A stretch of DNA of 64,000 nt, taken from positions 5,393,208 to 5,457,207 of the forward strand of contig CM053326.1 of the NCBI GenBank assembly GCA_028583605.1, written 5' to 3'. Source of the stretch: Dastarcus helophoroides (taxonomy: Eukaryota; Arthropoda; Insecta; Coleoptera; Bothrideridae). Position 1 is the first letter of the stretch. Each line of letters opens with the position of its first letter. The notes under the pieces were generated by a model, which saw nothing but the letters and a program-made list of their open reading frames with translations, had not been told where the DNA came from and did no database searches. The translations under genes were made by a program, and so were the position numbers. Below, one piece after another: positions 12,968 to 22,082 of this stretch.

Positions 12968-13552
12968 TCTGCTGAGATAATAAGCCTTGTATATACGAAT
13001 ATATACAAGTTTATTACGATGCAATTGAAATCTAATTTCATTAGAATCTAATGAAAATTAGACTGCAATTGCAAAGGTCATTTGTCAAAACTAGATGAAA
13101 GTAAAGTCACGCCGAGGACGTTTGTATCTATGGATGTTGCGATGCAACCCGTGATACAAGCTTTGCCTCATCTACGTGAACTTTGCAATTGCAGTCTAAT
13201 TTTCATTAGATTCTAATGAAATTAGATTTCAATTGCATCGTAATAAACTTCTATATATTCGTATATACAAGGCTTATTATCTCAGCAGAGAGTAATGCTT
13301 CAATTAGCATGTAGCGAAAATGTTTGCGTAATAAACAGTTAAAAGTCAGTTACAAGTCACCCAATGGAGGTTTGCGCTCTTGGATACTTATACGACTGAC
13401 TAACGGCTTTAAATTGGAAGTGTGTACAACCACCGTACCATGCTGATGAGGCCAAGGAAGGCCGAAACTAGTCTATGGTTGCGGTTGTACATATTTTCAA
13501 TTTTAAGCACGTTTAACTGTTTAATTACAGAACATTTAATTGGTCATTTGTC
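12968..13552 (+). mobile_element. Hammerhead-ribozyme retroelement, copy A
   Basis: The element is flanked by a perfect 12-bp duplication, ATTATTACAAAG, at 12956-12967 and 13553-13564 (a shared C makes 13). It begins with about 105 bp (12968-13072) that is the inverted complement of its own later segment 13182-13285. A segment starting AAACTAGATGAAAG follows, then CAATTAGCATGTAGCG, then a complete hammerhead ribozyme (13423-13491), and about 60 bp to the end GGTCATTTGTC. No ORF is present. Target duplication plus an inverted 5' end fits target-primed retrotransposition as known for Penelope-like elements and other retroposons. A protein donor in trans is inferred. Confidence 0.85.
13423..13491 (+). 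ncRNA. Type I hammerhead ribozyme (copy 1)
   Basis: All conserved core bases are present. Order: distal helix I strand TGTACAACC, internal loop ACCGT, proximal strand ACCATG, core CTGATGA, helix II GGCC/GGCC capped by AAGGAA, core GAAAC, loop TA, GTC cleavage triplet, proximal strand TATGGT, loop TGC, distal strand GGTTGTACA. Helix I pairs 6+9 bp across an asymmetric loop. Helix III is only two pairs (A-U, C-G) with a two-base loop. This short helix III is known for type I hammerheads of animal retroelements, including Penelope-like ones. Cleavage would follow the C of GTC. Function is inferred from structure. Confidence 0.93.
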
Positions 13553-13884
13553 ATTATTACAAAGGATAACCTGAAATTCCACAAAATATTAAGATAGCTA
13601 GATACAGTGATCATTTATAATGTCCCCCCGTCTTAACTTTCTTTTCGCACTAGAGAAAAATGTGAAATACAGAAGTTGTACAAAATGATGTAAGCTATTT
13701 GTAGAATAAATTTATGTAAATACAGGTATTGTTGTCGTAGATGAGCGTTCAAAGTTATATTTTTTAAATAAAGCACCCTATATATTGTACATTTTTAAAA
13801 ATTTTTGGTAAATTCTGAATATTTTTTCCATAGCATATCCTATACCTAAATTTAATAGTTTTCGACATATGCGCAATGTAATAC

Positions 13885-14200
13885 TGTAACGAAGTGTAAA
13901 TTATAAAATTTTGTACGTAAGAAAATTTTCTAGAAAGATCTGATAAGGGAAAGCGGCCGCGATAATGAAGCAAACGGCAGATAAGCGTTCCAGAAATTTC
14001 GGCAAACGATAAGTCTTATCTGCTGTATTTTTTTAGAACCCGGAAGCGAAAACTATATAAGGCGGTCGTCTTTTCCTCGAGCCACTCAGTGTAGTTAATT
14101 AGTGAGTTAGTAGTTAGAAGTCATAAGTGAGTTAAGTTTGGAAATAAAGTGTTTTGCAATTCACGTGTTAATAATCATTTCGTACCGATAACGCGCAACA
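13885..14200 (+). repeat. Solo LTR of a Ty3/gypsy-like element (copy 1)
   Basis: Begins TGTAACGAAG and ends CGCGCAACA, flanked by the 4-bp duplication ATAC (13881-13884, 14201-14204). Inside are the family hallmarks AAGCGGCCGCGATAAT, two AGATAAG words, a TATATAAGGC promoter-like box, and a GAAATAAAG polyadenylation-like signal. Related copies are at 15560-15898, 27238-27588 and 53102-53460. No internal region is attached, so this is a recombination-derived solo LTR. Confidence 0.88.
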
Positions 14201-14265
14201 ATACTATTATTATTTTCAATAAATATTCACAAAATTAAATGTTCTTCCCTATGTGAATGAGGAAT

Positions 14266-14321
14266 TGTAGCGTACCTTCTAGGAATAATGTACAGGCGTA
14301 AACACTAGAAGGTACGCTACA
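14266..14321. repeat. 56-bp perfect-ended foldback
   Basis: TGTAGCGTACCTTCTAG at 14266-14282 and its exact complement at 14305-14321 enclose 22 bp. GAAT follows directly on the right and GGAAT precedes on the left, a possible 4-bp duplication. It could be a minimal transposon relic or a hairpin. Confidence 0.55.
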
Positions 14322-14326
14322 GAATT

Positions 14327-15559
14327 TTTATCGAACAATGTTTATTTACCAAATATATAAATATCAGTAAACTCTAATGATCAAAGTTTTTATTTCTTCC
14401 TGATCATCTGATTCAGAGCCACCTTAAATATGGAATCTGAAAAGATCTATTCTTGAATATTAAAATGCGAATATCTCAAAAACAATTACATATAGACTAT
14501 AGCACATATTAAAGAAAAAATATTCAGAATTTGTCAAAAATTCTGAGAAATAAACAATATAGAGAGTGTTCCATTTAAAAAGTATATCTTTCACTTATTA
14601 CTCATTTCTGCAACATCCTGTATATATATGTATTCTTAGTGATATTTAGCGTTTTTCCATTGAGCCGCTTTTTTAAAGTGTGTCCCTTGTTCAGTAGAAG
14701 TGACCCTAAGACAAATTTTCCAAATATTAAAATTTATGTTTGAAATTATTTTTTTTTTTTCGGTAAATGTTAAGGGTTAGCTCTATAATTTAACTATTTT
14801 TTCGAAGCAAATGTTCCGTAGAAAAATATTCTCTATTTATATTTAAGTGATAGCGGCCAAGAAGAAATATATAAATAAAACTTGTTATCAAATTTTTGCC
14901 TGTAATGCATTGCACACATTCACTAATTAAATACTAATTCAGTGACAGATCCAAACACATGAAAACGCATTTGAATATACGTGATGCCCGGCATAATTAC
15001 TTCAATTTGTTAAAATGCTTTTCACTGTTTATGTACAAAAGGTGAGTGTATTATGCAAGGCCTTTAATATTATCAGGCCAAATAAAAAGCGACAATATTA
15101 AATTTAACTACCTCTTTAAAACAACGAAAACTTTACGAGCGAGGTTAGTTTTATCATTCTCACTTTTTGGTATATATTACCAACGGGCTTCCCTAAATAC
15201 TTTCGTAGTTTATTTCCGACATCACAAGGTAAAAGGACAAACACAAATTTCACCAAAATGCTGAAAATGTCGACAGCAAAGCCACAGATATTTTCGTAAT
15301 AAAAGATTATATCTGCCTTGGACACAATTTTATATTTTCTCTTAGCAAGATGACGGAGATAGTTCTAAATTGTTATTATTGTGCTAATGGACGTACATGC
15401 AACATATTTTATTTTTGAATTTTGCTATAAATAAATTTTAGAGTTCTTCGAAATGATGGAAAAACTAATAAAATTGATTAGGTCAATGTAATTAAAATAT
15501 TGCAAGCACATTATTGTACCAAACCGATTTAGTATCAGTTTATGAAACATTTACCATAT
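14327..15559. other. No recognisable gene
   Basis: AT-rich sequence between two solo LTRs. A piece near 14560-14640 ending in CATCCTGTATATA resembles Tc1/mariner-type ends, but no partner end was found. Confidence 0.4.
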
Positions 15560-15898
15560 TGTAACAAAAAGAGTAATTATAAAGTTTAGTTGGGAATTTT
15601 CTAGAAAATTTGATAAGGGGAAGCGGCCGCGATAATAAATCTAAACGGCAGATAAGCGCTCCAGAAATTTCGGCAAGCGATAAGCCTTATCTGCCAAATT
15701 CTTCTAGAACCCGGACCGGGACCTATATAAGGCGATCACTTTTCCCTCAGTTAGTTAGGCAAGTTAGTAAGAAGTCAGTGAATAAGGTAGTTAATTATAC
15801 ACTGTTAGTGAACTTGCAATTGTAGTGTTCCTAGTTCAGTTTAGAAATAAAATGGTTATAATTCACGTGTTAATCTTTCGAACCGATAACGCGCAACA
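15560..15898 (+). repeat. Solo LTR (copy 2)
   Basis: Same family and orientation as 13885-14200: starts TGTAACAAAAAG, ends GCGCAACA, and is flanked by the 4-bp duplication ATAT (15556-15559, 15899-15902). It contains the GGAAGCGGCCGCGATAAT block, a CCTATATAAGGC box and GAAATAAAAT. Confidence 0.88.
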
Positions 15899-15902
15899 AT
15901 AT

Positions 15903-16531
15903 GTAAAATTATAGGGTAGAATTAATATTATCAAGGCAGTCTGATAATTAAATTTCCTAATTGAGCAGCAAAACTGGAACCATGATATCATTAAAACAAA
16001 AAGTGCCTCTATGTTATGCAGAATTATAGTCAATAATAGAGCTAGGTGAAGCCAAAGTATGTAAAACTGCTATAGATCCTTCGTAAAGATTGTTGAAGGC
16101 TAGGCTGCGTCTAGTGTCGTGTTGGGCGCCGCGTCCAGCTTTTCAAAATGGATCAAAAAGGGAGTCGCGTCGCACTGAGTTTTGCCCATACATCTGACTA
16201 GTAATATAGGATAATTAGTGTTGGAAAAGGAAATAAATATTGGGAAGCTAATTCCTTTTGAAATAGGTTCTTTAGGTTGCCCTAAAGCATTCCAGGAAAA
16301 TCCCAAATAACAAAGTTCTGGAACACCCCCAAATTTTGAAAAAACATGTCCTTCATCTTGAAAACTCCAAAAAGTTGATTAAAAGGTGGGATGTGCGCCA
16401 AATAATTTCTGTGTATTGTATTATACTGCAAAGCTACTATTTTTTTATCATTTTGATTCAGTTTTACAAAAAAATATATTTAATATACAGTGCGGTCCAG
16501 AAGTAACGTATAAATTTATAATCTACCTAAT
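15903..16531. other. No recognisable gene
   Basis: Intergenic or intronic AT-rich DNA. A word near 16490 (ACAGTGCGGTCCAGAAGT) resembles a Tc1/mariner end but has no inverted partner nearby. Confidence 0.4.
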
Positions 16532-16897
16532 TGTTTAGGATTCGAGTAATTGATACGACGATTCGATCAATACTAATTTTATTTAAAGTAAAAACCTAAG
16601 AACTATGACAATTTAAAATGTGATGTTAAACAAGTTTTAAGTAATTAATGTTATAATCATGTAACATGCATATGCGTACAAATGCATCGGTTGGCTGTCG
16701 CTGGTTTAACCGTTCTGTTGAGCCTTGCAATAATTTTCATAAACCTGATTAATGAGAATTTGTTAAATTTTAAACAATTATATGAAGAAATCAAACCAAT
16801 TGAGGAATTTGGAAAACAATTAAGTGTGTCAGGTTGAATGACACCTTACAAATAAAGATACAAATGATTTAAAATCTGTTTAATAGAAGATTAAACA
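16532..16897 (-). repeat. 3' LTR of the element 16532-18871
   Basis: 366 bp with TG...CA ends in minus orientation. It matches 18506-18871 almost throughout. Differences include T/C and C/A changes near the element-distal end and an ATGTT to TTTTT change. Confidence 0.92.
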
Positions 16898-17187
16898 TAT
16901 TGCCGCCTCGACAAGTTTAAAGATCTATTCAAACGCTCAGCTCAGCAGACATTTCTCATCCTAAGCCGTGGATTGTTGAGCTTCTGGTGTCCTGGGGCAT
17001 TATCACTATAACAAATGCTGACAACAGTATTGTGCTCCTTTACTTATTTATAATGTTAGTAAACATAACTGACCTATTTTACCTATTGTAAGTTAGTGGT
17101 TTTAATTGTTTAATCCCTTAATTATAAAACCCAATTACAAAAAACAAAAACCCTTTTAATTATATATTTAAATGAACTTAACTTATT

Positions 17188-18270
17188 TTAGTCAAGAGGA
17201 TCCTCCTGGAGAGTCTGCTTGAGTGTTCTCATCTTCAGCTTCCATGTCCCCTTGACCGGTGCTGGTTGCTTTTGGAAGTTTGATGTGGTTGACGGTTCCT
17301 TTGATTTAGTCAAATTTGCCGCCATCGACCCAACACATTCAGTCACTTGTAACTTTTCTTGCCTCGTGCCTTGTCGGTGTTGTTGCCTTTTCTTCCTCAT
17401 TAACTTTAAAGTAGATCTTTGTACGACCACCCCTCCTGATCTCTTTAGAGTGAGAATTCTAACCAACTCTTCTTTTTCATCAGGCGCGTCTTTTCTTCTT
17501 TTTGAAGGCCAATCTAACGTTGCAGTTATCTGTGTATCTTTCTCCTTCCTTCTTTCAGATTGCACTTTTTGATAAACGACTGCCTCTCTTGCATTTTGAG
17601 AAGCGTCGCAGAATGCAGGAACCTCTTCTCTCTTCACGGTTTGGATAGCTGTCCAATGATATATTAATGCTCCTAAAATTGAAGTTATACTTTTTCTTGA
17701 TTCTTCTCTCCTTTGCATTTCGGGAATGTGCTTTTCAATTTCACTTTTAATCCATCTTATTTCTTCCAGCTAGTAATGGTCTATTTGTAAATTAGCTTCC
17801 AGTTCCTCTGCTAATTTCATTTCCTTACTTTGGCCTTCACTCGTTTTCTTCATAATTTTCTTTATGCCATTTGCCAAAGTATGTACATAATTTTGGATCT
17901 CTTTATACGTGGGTCCTTCATCGTATAAGACTTGAGGACCTATCCGAGTTGTAATCGTTGGTGTTTCCGTGTTTCTAGCTGACTCGTCTTCAATTTTCTC
18001 ATTTAATTTAAACAAGATATCTCTTACTTGCAGCGATATCTTTTTGTGCCAGTGTTCCTTGAAATATTTTATTTCTTCGTTTGCCTCGGGATGCACCCTC
18101 AATTGTAGGTCTCCTTCATTTACTACTGCCCATAGTTCTTTTATATTTCCTTGAACATACTTCCATCCATGCGTCACATTTTTGGCAAAGTCCATTTCTT
18201 CTTGCAGTGCTTCAATGTTTACTGCTTGTTCGATTAGTTTTTCTGACATTTTCCTACTGATGACTGCCAT
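17188..18270 (-). pseudogene. Gag-like ORF of the LTR element, interrupted by one TAG
   Basis: The frame opens with ATG at 18270 (MAVISRKMSEKLIEQAV), 236 bases inside the 5' LTR. It runs 166 codons to a TAG at 17770-17772, then continues in the same frame to 17188, about 360 codons in all. The first part is acidic and helical-looking, with IGPQVLYDEGPTYKEIQNYV in the middle. The part after the stop is strongly basic (KRRKD, RKKRQQHR, KLKMRTLKQ), as expected for nucleic-acid binding, but there is no CCHC knuckle. No known Gag domain is recognised. The LTR setting and acidic-then-basic layout suggest a structural Gag. The TAG may be a nonsense mutation or a suppressible stop; one copy cannot tell. 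Confidence 0.65.
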
Positions 18271-18505
18271 AGTGGAATCTCCTTTGTTTCCTTTTTTGTA
18301 TTTATTTGTGTTTTTATTAGAGAGTTTTTCTTCAAGTTGTGTTTTTATGTCTTTATGAGGTTTAGTAATTCTCCCATAAGACGGGATTCATTTTGAGAAA
18401 AATAAACGATTACACTTCACTTTTCCCGGTCACTTATCCCTAACTTTTCTTTAGAATTCTTAGGTTTTTTTTTGTCCACGACTTAAATTTGTGCTCGAAG
18501 GACAT

Positions 18506-18871
18506 TGTTTAGGATTCGAGTAATTGATACGACGATTAGATCAACACTAATTTTATTAAAAGTAAAAACCTAAGAACTATGACAATTTAAAATGTGAGGT
18601 TAAACAAGTTTTAAGTAAATAATTTTATAATCATGTAACATGCATATGCGTACAAATGCATCGGTTGGCGGTCGCTGGTTTAACCGTTCTGTTGAGCCTT
18701 GCAATAATTTTCATAAACCTGATTAATGAGAATTTGTTAAATTTTAAACAATTACATGAAGAAATCAAAACAATTGAGGAATTTGGAAAACAATTAAGTG
18801 TGTCAGGTTGAATGACACCTTACAAATAAAGATACAAATGATTTAAAATCTGTTTAATAGAAGATTAAACA
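18506..18871 (-). repeat. 5' LTR of the element 16532-18871
   Basis: 366 bp, TG...CA in minus orientation, followed on the minus strand by one base and then the probable primer-binding site (18491-18504). Confidence 0.92.
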
Positions 18872-20054
18872 CTAATTAACAATTTATGAAGAAAATTCTG
18901 AAACAGGTCGATTTTTAATTCTAAAGTGACATTTTTGAGCATAATTTTATCCCCCCCCCTTTTCAATCCTCTTGGAGTGACAGCTACTCCTCTACATTTT
19001 TTAAATTGAATGAAGGTGCTTGCGAAAGCTCATTTAAAAAAGATGTTTAATTATACAGGGTGAATCACTAATGGTGTAAAGGTATGTAGCTCCTACAGAT
19101 TCTTCGCTAACAAAATTATGTCTGGTTTGAACGTACATTTGCACATTTTAAAATTATTTTTACTCTACAGGGTGAACACATACAGAGTGGTGGAGTAAAG
19201 TTGACTTTTTTAAATGGGACACCCTATATATTTGTACATATTTGAATTTCTCACAAAATGCTGATTAAAATGATATCAAACAATAGGAGTCTGTGGTTAA
19301 CCGTTTTTGAGATAATTAGAAAAATCATCAAAATTAAGCCTAAATTGCAAGATCGTTTAAATTTCGAGAAACACCTAAATGATTTCATTTCTGGTGTACA
19401 TTATTTCAGAACATTCTTTTCCTAAAAAAATGATGTAATATTATTTAAAAAAAGATTTGCAGTTATAGAAGGTAATTAGCAAACGCAAAATGACATTTTT
19501 CTCAAAAACTTAACTGGCATACCCTGTATATTTTTCGTTTCTGTTAATTAACAACTAAGCTTTGCTTTGATGCAAACATTTATGACTATTTTTTTAGTTC
19601 GGGAGATATTTAATTTCAAATTAAAAAAGTTCAAATTCTCTAGATTTATTTTAGTAAAATGCGTTTTTTCTCATATGTTTTGAACCTAAGCAAAAATAAT
19701 CTTTTTAAAATGCACTGTTCTAATTTTAATCATATAAGTTGCATATTTTCAAAAATATGAACTTTTAAATAGAAAACATATTGAGTTAGATGCTGCTTAT
19801 CATCTTTTCCTGAATTCTATGGATCTGTGCTCTATGTTCTTTGCTTAGTTTACATTATTTAAGAAAATAAGGATAAACCTAGTGCATAGTATAACATTCA
19901 TTCATTCTAGTCAATTTACCGTTTGTTTTAGTGAGAAAAATTAACAAAACAAACCCATTTCCCAAACGACAATCAAAAAATATTAATAATTATGACAAAT
20001 GACCAATGAAATGTTCTGTAATTAAATAGTTAAACGTGCTTAAAATTGAAAATA

Positions 20055-20123
20055 TGTACAACCGCAACCATAGACTAGTTTCGGCCTTCCTTGGCCTCAT
20101 CAGCATGGTACGGTGGTTGTATA
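20055..20123 (-). ncRNA. Type I hammerhead ribozyme (copy 2)
   Basis: Same 69-nt layout as copy 1, with all core bases intact: CTGATGA, GGCC/GGCC helix II with AAGGAA loop, GAAAC, TA, GTC. The only difference is one base in the distal helix I (TATACAACC instead of TGTACAACC), giving a single mismatch. Predicted cleavage lies between 20073 and 20072. Confidence 0.93.
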
Positions 20124-21109
20124 CAGATAAGGAAAAATTTTCATTGTCCATGTAAAACGCTAAGAATTGTCCCTTCCATAGTTTTCTACGGCCGCTGAAC
20201 GTATTCCCCTACTTTGACGCAGCATGCTCGTATCTTCCAGTTTAGATGTTAGAAAAAACTCGTCGAGAGTTTTAGAACAGTCTGAAATATTATTTAGCAC
20301 ACTCTGGCGGCCTATTTGAACTCCTTTTATTGTTATGTTTAAAGAGTTATTATGTTATATTCTTCATAAGAATTATTATTAATTTTGTTTAAGAAATCTC
20401 GTTTATTTATTTTGGTTATCAAAGAATATCAGTTTTATTTTACCTCAGACGTTGATTAAATCAACGGACTAAAATAACAAACAACATATGGTACGCAAAT
20501 GTTAATAAAATTGTTGCCTGCCAGTAGTAAACCCGTAACAAAACACCTTAGAAGCTGTGATGTACTACTGAAATCTCCACTAGCACTGATCGCTGCGCTC
20601 TGCATTGAATTGTTTACACCGGTGTAGGAGAATACAAGGCACCGCCCATCTATCCAACTATTAGCTCTCAATGTTAAATCTCTCATTAACATTCTCCCTA
20701 TGGACAGTGTTTGACTTTCCTGATGTGTATACTTCCAACTTAAAGCCGTTAGTCAGTCGTATTAGTATCCAAGAGAGTAAACTTCCATTGGGTGACTTGT
20801 AACTGACTTTTAACTGTTTATTACGCAAACATTTTCGCTACATGCTAATTGAAGCATTCTTCTCTGCTGAGGTAATAAGCCTTGTATATACGAATATATA
20901 CAAGTTTATTAAGATGCATTAGAATCTAATGAAAATCAGACTACAATTGCAAAGTTCACGTAGATGAGGCAAAGCTTGTATCACGGGTTGCCTCGCAACA
21001 TCCATAAATACAAACGTCCTCGGCGTGACTTTACTTTCATCTAGTTTTGACAAGTGACCAATGAAATGTTCTGTAATTAAATAGTTAAGCGTGCTTAAAA
21101 TTGAAAATA

Positions 21110-21178
21110 TGTACAACCGAAACCATAGACTAGTTTCGACCTTCCTTGGCCTCATCAGCATGGTACGGTGGTTGTATA
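21110..21178 (-). ncRNA. Type I hammerhead ribozyme (copy 3)
   Basis: Core intact. Helix II is GGCC/GGTC, which keeps four pairs through one G-U wobble. The 3-nt side of the helix I loop is TTC instead of TGC, and distal helix I carries the same A/C mismatch as copy 2. Predicted cleavage lies between 21128 and 21127. Confidence 0.92.
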
Positions 21179-22082
21179 CACTTCCAACTTAAAGCCGTTA
21201 GTCAGTCGTATAAGTATCCAATTAATAATTATATTTTATGCCGTATATTTTTAAAAAGAAAGTAACTTAAACCTAGACTATGGTCTAATCAAGCTAAAGT
21301 ACTCTAATAACAGTTGTGTATTTTATCTTAAATTGGTAAGATCGCAGTTGGAGCGAGATATGTCGAATTTGTGGTTTTGTAAACTTTTTTGGAAATTATG
21401 CTGTAAAAAATTTATTTATTAGTGTTTTTCATTATCTTTAAGAAATAAATTTTCAACAACTTCAATCAGAGGTGCATTTTAAACATTCAAATTTCGACAA
21501 TTTTTATTTTTCAAATTTAAAGTTAAATAACTCTCAAACGATAAGAGCTAGACCCACAAATTTTGACATTGAATCAACGCTTACTTGTTGCTTAACAAAA
21601 ATAAAAAATACTATTTAGGGTGTGCTATTTGAATTTTTTGAGAAAAATGTAATTTTGCGTTTGTTAACCACCCTGTATAATATCAAACACTATTTAAATA
21701 AAATTACAAAAATTTTTAAGAAAAGGATATATTGCAATTATTTGCACAAAGAATTTAATTGATTTAATAGTTTCTGGTCTTTCAAACGAGCTACAAAATT
21801 AGATTCAAATTTCTAAATATCTCAAATACTATTAATCGCAGATCGCTTATTGTTGATACCGTATTAATTAGCATTTTGTATAGCAATTAAATATGTAATA
21901 ATATATAGAGTATTCTATTTTAAAAAAGGAAACTCTAGTGCACTACCGGGTATATATTCACCCTGTATAGAATACAATAATTTTTGAATGTGCGCCTTCT
22001 GGTAACGTGCCTTTGGGCTAAAAAGATCTTTGTTACCAAAATATATGTAGGAGCTGCAGGGCTTTAACGTCTATTCACCCTA

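Larger units (their letters stand above)
16532..18871 (-). mobile_element. Complete non-autonomous LTR retrotransposon (BEL/Pao-like ends)
   Basis: Two 366-bp LTRs (16532-16897 and 18506-18871) are flanked by the 5-bp duplication CTAAT (16527-16531, 18872-18876). By eye they differ at about nine positions, roughly 97.5% identity. In minus orientation the LTR is TGTTTAATC...CCTAAACA. The sequence after the 5' LTR is TGTCCTTCGAGCAC, a probable primer-binding site, and GAGGCGGCAATA before the 3' LTR is a plausible polypurine tract. Both resemble BEL/Pao elements. The 1.6-kb interior holds one gag-like frame and no protease, RT, RNase H or integrase, so the element must borrow enzymes in trans. 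Confidence 0.9.
19994..21220 (-). mobile_element. Two-ribozyme retroelement, copy B (complete, 12-bp TSD)
   Basis: A 12-bp duplication, ATTAATAATTAT, flanks both ends (19982-19993 and 21221-21232). On the minus strand the order is: 42-bp leader, hammerhead (21178-21110), about 60 bp ending ACTTGTC, the AAACTAGATGAAAG...GGCTTATTACCTCAGCAG segment also found in copy A, a second copy of the 42-bp leader without a ribozyme, about 560 bp of distinct sequence, then a second hammerhead (20123-20055) and the same 60-bp end. The direct terminal repeats are therefore ribozyme-bearing, as in Penelope-like pseudo-LTRs and retrozymes. No RT is encoded. A 78-codon minus frame (20456-20692) has no recognised domain. 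Confidence 0.88.
19054..22082. mobile_element. Old long-TIR DNA element carrying a nested retroelement
   Basis: The left end TACAGGGTGAATC (19054) and the right end ATTCACCCTA (about 22082) are inverted. Further similarity continues for about 600 bp on each side: GTAGCTCCTACA versus GTAGGAGCTGCA, ATGGGACACCCTATA versus a degraded partner, CAAACGCAAAATGACATTTT versus ATGTAATTTTGCGTTTG, and TAACAACTAAGC versus CTTGTTGCTTAAC. The arms have diverged considerably, so the element is old. No transposase remains. The middle (19994-21220) is a later retroelement insertion, and another transposon has inserted at its right border. Confidence 0.65.

Noticed and set aside
20456..20692. 78-codon minus frame inside the two-ribozyme element
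   Set aside because: The relative at 53765-54245 does not seem to keep this frame, so coding is unlikely; treated as non-coding element sequence.
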